A stretch of 64,000 nt of DNA from Ichthyophthirius multifiliis (Eukaryota; Ciliophora; Oligohymenophorea; Hymenostomatida), in NCBI RefSeq assembly GCF_000220395.1, contig NW_004086353.1:62001-126000 (forward strand), read 5' to 3'. This document shows, in pieces, positions 57,822 through 64,000 of this stretch. Position 1 is the stretch's first letter. Each line of letters starts with the position of its first letter. The translations under genes were made by a program, and so were the position numbers. The notes below the pieces were generated by a model that did not search any database, was not told where the DNA came from, and saw only the letters and a program-made list of their open reading frames with translations.

Positions 57822-58648
57822 ATGAAAAATTAAATCAAAAGTAAGTTTAAAAATATTATCAATTATTATTGGTATAAGCATTTTTAATAAATCAGAAGAT
57901 ACTTCAATACAAGGACTATTATTAATGTCAATTAACCAAAGTATTAAATTTCTCATTCAATAAAAAAATTATATCTGAAAATCTCAAAATAATATTTCTA
58001 TAATAAATAACTTTTTTAATTGGAAAAAAAATTCGTTTAAAATCTATAAAAACATAGTTCAATTTCCTTTTTTTCTAGACTCTATATTGCATTATTTGAT
58101 TATTTATTAGATTTATGAATATTATCTTTATATTTCACATTATAAATTATGCTTGATATTCTTATATGCTCCATGTTTTATGTTAAATACTCTTATATCG
58201 CTTTACGCTTATTTATTAATAAATGTCTTCTATGAATTTTTATATAACAAAAGCACTTATATTAAGAAAATTTTAAGACTTATAATAAAAATCTTATTAT
58301 TTTTTGGTTTGTTTTAAATTGCTTTATATGTTATTATTGCATAAATGTATAAAATTTTTATTTGATAGAAATATTAATTTAATATATAATAATTATTATA
58401 GTTTTTTTTAAATAAGGTTTATTTATAAAAGATATCATTATAATAATTATTCATTATATTTTTAAACTCATGTAAAGTTCTAAATATTTGAATCACATTG
58501 TCCTATGTTTGAATTCATAGGTATTAAAAGTCATAAATAAGAATTTTAATCTTCTTTTAATGAAATAATTATTTCCTAAAATGTACTTGTACTTTATTTA
58601 AAAAAAAAATTATTGCATTAATTTAAACTTTTTATACAATATATATGA
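57822..58648 (+). CDS. small multi-pass membrane protein, unrecognised
   Basis: Likely ATG 57822 with a GTAAGT donor at 57841, and stop TGA at 58646-58648. The most secure exon (about 58080-58360) reads SILHYLIIYQIYEYYLYISH, LCLIFLYAPCFMLNTLISLY, AYLLINVFYEFLY and LIIKILLFFGLFQIALYVII, i.e. three or four membrane spans. The last exon has HVKFQIFESHCPMFEFIGIK. An in-frame TGA at 57997-57999 is removed if 57956 to ~58079 is an intron ending TTTTTTTCTAG. No family is recognised. Start and exon borders are tentative. Confidence 0.45.
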
Positions 58649-59369
58649 TTTTCTTAAAATTATCAAAGGAATAAATTTATAATAATCAATTCATTTACCC
58701 AATATTTACTAAAAAAATAAAATAAATATAATTAAATAATTTAAAACCTTTTTTAATATAATATTTATCTAAATTTTTAATTAAAATATTTTTTATAGTT
58801 ATTTCTGGATGATATTCAAAATGATTAATAATAGTATTTATCTTAAATAAATTTACTTTTTCTTGTTTATTCACTTAATTATTTTTGTTTTTTGTCCTTA
58901 TATTAAATGTATATTATTATTTTTTATTTTAATCAAAAATCATTAAATAAAATATATTTTTGTTAAAATAAATCATTCTCATTTTGTTAGTTTGCTTTGG
59001 TTATATTGATATTATTATTGCTTTTTTACTTAAAAACTTATTTGCAAATAAATATTGCTTTTTAAGCCTAATTTTTTTTATATATAATATTTTATAAATA
59101 GATAAAAAATTATAAAAATATTTAATAAAAAAATAAAATTATATAATAAGATTAATAAAATTTAATCAATTTAAAAATTCAAATATTTTTTTTTTTAAAT
59201 ATTAATAAAATTTATTTATATTTTTGTTTATAACAAAAAAATCAATAAAAAAAATAATCAACTTTTTATATTAAAAATAAAAACAAAAATAAAATAATAC
59301 TAACAAAATAAAAATATCTAAATTAAAAAAAAAATACAATAAAAAATAATAATACTCCGACAAAATATA
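58649..59369. other. intergenic A/T-rich stretch
   Basis: About 720 bp before the mS29 gene. Long hydrophobic TGA-free frames occur (for example 58796-59100) but are the kind that T-rich DNA gives by chance. Nothing can be supported. Confidence 0.45.
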
Positions 59370-61665
59370 ATGAAGATAGGATTTATAGAAAATATTAAAC
59401 ATGTAGGAAAAGATATAGGATTAAAGTCAGAATAAAGAGTTAGAACAATAGCACCTAGAACGACAATATAAATAGCACATGATACATCAAAGGAAGAAAT
59501 TAAAAAGAGAACATCTGTAGTGGAATCATTTAGATAATATACGTCTAAAATATTACCTTAAATGTAATAAAATATAGAAATATACATGCTCTAAAAATAA
59601 CAAAACAATGATTTATTAAAAGAATATTCTAAAAGAAGAATATAAGAGCTTTCTATAGAATTAAATAAAATTAAAGGAATGCCTGCAAAAGATTTAAATC
59701 CAGCTCCTATACAATTTCCAGAAAGAAATGTATTTAGTTTTTTACCAATTGATGAGCATGAAGAACAAGATATTGGTTTATATGCTACTTTTCCAGCCTC
59801 TGATATAGCTAAATATTTTAGAAATGGAGATATGTTTGGTGATTATTTTAAAAAAGAATTTTATATTACTAAGAAATTTTCTTTAATGATTACTGAAGAG
59901 GTTTTTTATTTTTTTATTTTTTTTTTTATAAAAAAAAAAGGGTTGTAAAATTGTTAATCATCTTAATTTTATTTAAAATAATATTTAAAATAACTATCTT
60001 GATTATAAGTAAACTTTCTAAAAAGTTAATGCTTAAAACGTTAAATAAAAAATATATGATGATGAAGATATTTATCCTTATTTATTTCATGATCTAGGTT
60101 TTTTTTTTTTATATATATATATATTAATATATAAATATTAATTTAGCCCAAGCTGCAATAGAAGAATTAGAAGTTTATAGACAAAATGAATTTTTCGAAA
60201 GACTTTTTAGTTTTCCAAGTTTATTTGATTTGATAATAAATGTAATTTTAAGAGAATTAACAGAAAATTTTGATAAAATGATTCCTTTATTTTAAACTAA
60301 TAAAGAACATTATAACGAATTATTTAAATAAATATTTAAATAAATTGATGAAAAGGCAGATAGAACAAATACAAATTCTTAATTTTTATCTTAATTCTTA
60401 AGAAATATACGTATAATTAAACAAACAAACATAAAAACAAAAAAACAAAAAACAAAAAGAATATTTTGACATAAACATCCCAAATGTAGTCGAACATAGA
60501 ATTGAAGTTGAAAAATATTCTAAAGAACCTAGAAAAATCCCAAGAAATATAAAATCTTATTCATTAGATAATTTTGTAGGATTTAATTCTGGATGTATGT
60601 TATTTGGAGATCATGGTTCAGGTAATTTTTCCCTCCTATTTTATTATATCTGTATATTATAATGAAAGGAAAAAGTGGAGTTTTATTATATGTAACAATG
60701 TGGGCCCATTATAATAAATGGATAGTAGTAAATGTACCAAACGCATATGATTGGACTTAGAAATCCCATCCATATTAAAGACATCCATTGACAGGAATAT
60801 ATATTCAAAATGAATTAGCAAACGAATGGTTAAAATCATTTAAACATTCAAACGAAAGTTTATTAAAGTAAATATGTATAGACATGAAAATTTATGGAAA
60901 ATATGGTTTAAGTGGATAACATGATAACGAATGTGCGGCAGTAAAAAATATAGAATATAAAGATAGGAAAGCAAAGTTTGAAGATCATAAGAAGTTTTAT
61001 GGGGAAAAAGAAAAATTACATGATATTGAAATGAATAAATAATTTAATGTAAGAATTTCTGAAAAACTAAAAGAACCTAAAAATTTACTTGAAATTGTAG
61101 ATTATGGAATAAATAATATGTTTTTTTCTAATAATGCTATATATGAAGTTTTAGGTATTTTTATAAAAAAATACTTTTATTAATATTTTTTTTTGTTTAA
61201 ATAAAAGAATAACTAAGATTTTAGAAATAATTTTGTGTCCTTAAAGTTATTGATGGATATAATTTTATGTTTAGAAAATCTATTTATCCTTCTTTTAGAT
61301 ATGCCACAGATACTTAATTAAGATCAACTGTACCTCCCTATCATTTGTCTGTTCCTAGAGCTTTCCTTAATTTTGATGGACACAAATTCAAAAATGGATT
61401 CACTTTATGTGCTTCTTCTGTAAAGTAATATCATTAACATGTATTTACTCCCAAAAGTATTTTATTCCCTACAGGATATTCACATGAAATGAAAGGTATT
61501 CCTTTAAATGATTTTAGAAATGCTTGCTATTATTATGTTTAGACTGGATTATGGTAAGCTGATAAAATTTCTAAATGTTCATTTGATTTCTTGTGGATGC
61601 ATTCATAAGGAAATTGGGGTTAGGCTTAAAAAGTTATGAAAGATCATTATTTGGATATTATTTGA
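59370..61665 (+). CDS. mitochondrial small-subunit ribosomal protein mS29 (DAP3 family)
   Basis: ATG 59370 to TGA 61663-61665, with five short introns (around 59899-59940, 60096-60146, 60412-60459, 60622-60664, 61155-61208). DAP3/mS29 is a GTP-binding P-loop protein of the mitoribosomal small subunit head. Visible: a long N-terminal part (DLNPAPIQFPERNVFSFLPI), SLDNFVGFNSGCMLFGDHGS followed by GKSGVLLYVTMWAH (P-loop GDHGSGKS, split by an intron), WIVVNVPNAYDW, the helix ANEWLKSFKHSNESLLKQI, VLKVIDGYNFMF (Walker B-like strand) and DFRNACYYYVQTGLWQADKI. These match the order in animal and yeast homologs. The N-terminal region is longer than in animals. No cleavable presequence is obvious, though the first ~50 residues are basic. 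Confidence 0.85.
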
Positions 61666-61999
61666 ATAATTTTTTTTTTTTTTTTGTATTAAAAAATATT
61701 TTTATTATATTTATTTAGTTTTTTTTTATATATTTATTGTTTTTTTAACTTTAAATTTTTTATTTAAACTAATAAGAAATATGAATTAATATTATATTAT
61801 TTCATTAATAATATATTAAAACTAAATAATTTTAAATTAAACATTTTTTTTTTTAATAAAAATACTAATTTGTACATAAAATAATATTTTATTAAATAAC
61901 AATTTTTAATTAATAAATTATTAAATTTTCATATTTAATAATTAAATCCATTATAAAAAATCTAGAAATGTCCTGAAAAAAATATTAATATGTAACAAA
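61666..61999. other. intergenic A/T-rich stretch
   Basis: About 335 bp with T and A runs; no exon or other feature recognised. Confidence 0.5.
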
Positions 62000-62800
62000 A
62001 GTTATAATATTCAATATGAAAATGATAAAGAGTAACATATTAATATAATCAGTCTAGAGCAAGCTATAGCAAAATATAGACTATAAATACCGGTAAAATA
62101 AAGAAAAATAAAAATAAAAATAAAAACTAATAATAAGATAACTAAAGCCCCCTAGATTAAAAAAAAACATTAAAGTTTAAAGGGAAATGATAATATAATA
62201 TAAATCAATTCAACTTTAAGATTAATCAATGATGTTTAAGTGACTAAGATTGAAAATTAAATAATTTTAAGTAAATGGTATATAATAATATTTTTTTTTT
62301 AAAAAAAAAAAAAAAAAATTATTTTATATAAAACTATCTAATTTAGATATTTATAAATGAAAATAATAAGATTTTATTATATGAAAAAGTAATACTAAAT
62401 ATACATATAGTATTTTTTTTCTCCAGAGTTCTTTGTTGCATATAGTTTTCTCTTTGAAATAAACTTAGTTTAAATAAAAACTTAGATTCTCCAGGACATG
62501 CAAATTACGATTTTAATATGGAATTTATAAATATAAAAGTCCTTCTATTTAGTATTTTTTTTTTATTTAATAATTTTTATTATTTATTTTGTAAATAAAT
62601 AGAATAAAAAAAAAAGTTGAAGATGAGCTACTTAGATAGGGAAAAAATATCTATAATAAATAATATAAAACTTAAATAGTAAAAAATAATAGCAGAAGAA
62701 TTAAAAAAACTAATACTAATGATAATAATAATATTTTTTAAATATTTATTTATCCTTATTAAATAATAACATTAGTCAATAAACTTTTATTGAAATTAAA
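62000..62800 (+). CDS. unresolved multi-exon gene
   Basis: Several plus-strand exon-like pieces occur in order: YENDKEQHINIISLEQAIAK (about 62016-62085), NSTLRLINDVQVTKIENQ (about 62200-62270) ending at a GTATATAATA donor, IFINENNKILLYEK, SPGHANYDFNMEFINIK (about 62490-62540), and VEDELLRQGKNIYNKQYK (about 62620). Joins, start and stop could not be fixed, and frames change between pieces. No family recognised. It is convergent with the truncated minus-strand gene. Confidence 0.35.
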
Positions 62801-62961
62801 ATTTAAACTTAATTTATAAATTTTAATATTTTTAAATGATATATAAAATAAAATTAATGTTATCCTAAAATTTTTTATCAATTATTAAAAAAAAAAAAAT
62901 AAGTAAATATATTTTTAAATAAATTGTAAAATTTACATATATAAATAAATATTTTTTTTCT

Positions 62962-63999
62962 TCAAATTTTAGATTTTATCTATCGATTGCAAATATTACA
63001 ATACATAACAATTAAAAAGTGCCTACATTTTTACATTAATATATTATTTTTCTTTTAATAATTATTTTGATTATTATTAATAAAAAAAATATTTTAATTG
63101 TTGTTATTGTTTTTCTAATTAGTTATAGTATTATTTTTATTTTTTTCAATTTTATTTATATCTTTATCTTTATTTAATAGTTTTTTAAATTTTTCCATAT
63201 CAATATTTTAATTTTAGTTATTTACTGTCTAATAAAAATCATTTTAATTATTATTTTAATTTAATATATCTGTTTTTTAAAATGTTTATTATAATGTATA
63301 ATTTATTTTGTGCAAATCTATATTTTTTTATCTTTATTTTTAAATATATTAACTTTTATTTGTATCTTTTTAAACTAATCCACTATTATTATAATTTAAC
63401 TTTTTTTTTTTATATAAAAAATAAAAATTAAATAGGTATGATTTTTTACAGTGTTTACAAAACTAGTATTAAACTAATTTTATAATCTTTAATCTTAAGT
63501 AAAATACTTTAATTAAATAATATTTATAAAAAATAATTATTTTCTTAATCAATTTAAATTTAAAAATTACATTTACATCATTTACATTACTATAGTATTA
63601 TTTACTTTCTTTAGGAGAAATAGACCTATTTTTGTTTAAATTTAATATTTTTTCTTTGCTAAGTAAAGGCCTTCTTTCTTTCTAAAAAAAATTACAATTC
63701 TTATTTACATGTTCTTCAATTTTTTTAAATAACTAGCTTTTATCAGAGGCAAATTAAAGCCTCTATATATTATTTTAGGGCGTATTTCTAATAAATTTAT
63801 TTGATAAGTTTTTTTAACTTGATTATTATCTTTTTGCATTAGAAATAATATTTCTTATATATATTTTTTAGTTTTATTATATGTTTTTACTAACCCTTTT
63901 TTATTATATTTCTTGAAATGTTCTTGAATATTCATTACTTTATTCTCTTGATATTTTTTCTGATTTATCATATAAATCAGGAAAGTTTATATAACTTTC
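62962..63999 (-). CDS. partial polar protein, 5' end outside the window
   Basis: A TGA-free frame of 345 codons runs from the right edge (63999) to TGA (62962-62964). The first part inside the window looks like protein: ESYINFPDLYDKSEKISREQ, IEEHVNKNCNFFQKERRPLL and NLNKNRSISPKESKQYYSN, Ser/Asn/Lys-rich with possible phosphorylation sites. Further on it is Asn/Gln/Lys-rich. An intron between about 63500 and 63580 is possible. No family recognised. The start codon lies beyond position 64000. Confidence 0.55.
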
Positions 64000-64000
64000 A

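Noticed and set aside
57997-57999. In-frame TGA inside a membrane-protein gene as possible sense codon
   Set aside because: A plausible intron (57956 to about 58079, ending TTTTTTTCTAG) removes it, so no recoding needs to be invoked.

Overview
This window looks like macronuclear DNA of an oligohymenophorean ciliate, close to Ichthyophthirius or Tetrahymena in character. By eye it is about 85% A+T. Long protein-coding stretches with recognisable conserved families are full of in-frame TAA and TAG at glutamine positions, and every convincing gene ends in TGA, so TAA and TAG encode Gln and TGA is the only stop. Introns are short (about 40 to 150 bp), GT..AG and almost pure A/T. A standard-code reading breaks nearly every real gene here into pieces. 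Gene ends below were found by reading with TGA as sole stop.

Layout: 1-6.7 kb: a possible minus exon, a pirin-like protein (minus) and a USP7-type deubiquitinase (plus). 8.4-16.9 kb: three consecutive minus-strand genes, namely a large coiled-coil protein, a poly-Q protein and an NDR-family kinase whose C-terminal extension carries a poly-Gln tract written in TAA codons. 18.0-20.7 kb: a multi-pass membrane protein with a degenerate histidine-kinase core. 23.2-26.9 kb: a Polo-like kinase and a SHAQKF-type MYB protein. 27.0-32.1 kb: a coiled-coil protein (minus) divergent from a large Sfi1-like protein (plus). 33.6-38.3 kb: importin-5-like karyopherin and, convergent to it, the TRM61 tRNA m1A58 methyltransferase. 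38.8-49.7 kb: a run of plus genes, namely a cyclic-nucleotide-binding K+ channel, an LRR plus Sfi1-like protein, a Rab2-like GTPase, a DHHC palmitoyltransferase and an importin-alpha-like protein. 51.4-54.9 kb: purine nucleoside phosphorylase, a TVP23-family membrane protein, and a protein with a myristoylation-type N terminus (minus). 55.1-57.7 kb: a decayed minus-strand Kazal-like copy next to an intact secreted Kazal-like gene. 57.8-62.8 kb: a small multi-pass membrane protein, the mitochondrial ribosomal protein mS29 (DAP3), and a poorly resolved gene. 62.96-64 kb: the 3' part of a minus gene cut by the window edge.

The genes are ordinary eukaryotic housekeeping and signalling genes and are not arranged as an operon or one pathway. 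Common themes are nuclear transport (two karyopherins), centrosome/cell-cycle control (Polo kinase, NDR kinase, two Sfi1-like proteins) and membrane traffic (Rab, DHHC, TVP23). No rRNA, tRNA, transposon, CRISPR array or telomeric repeat was recognised. Several genes need a one-base frame change, mostly inside A or T runs. This is more likely sequence error than biology, but it is listed for checking.
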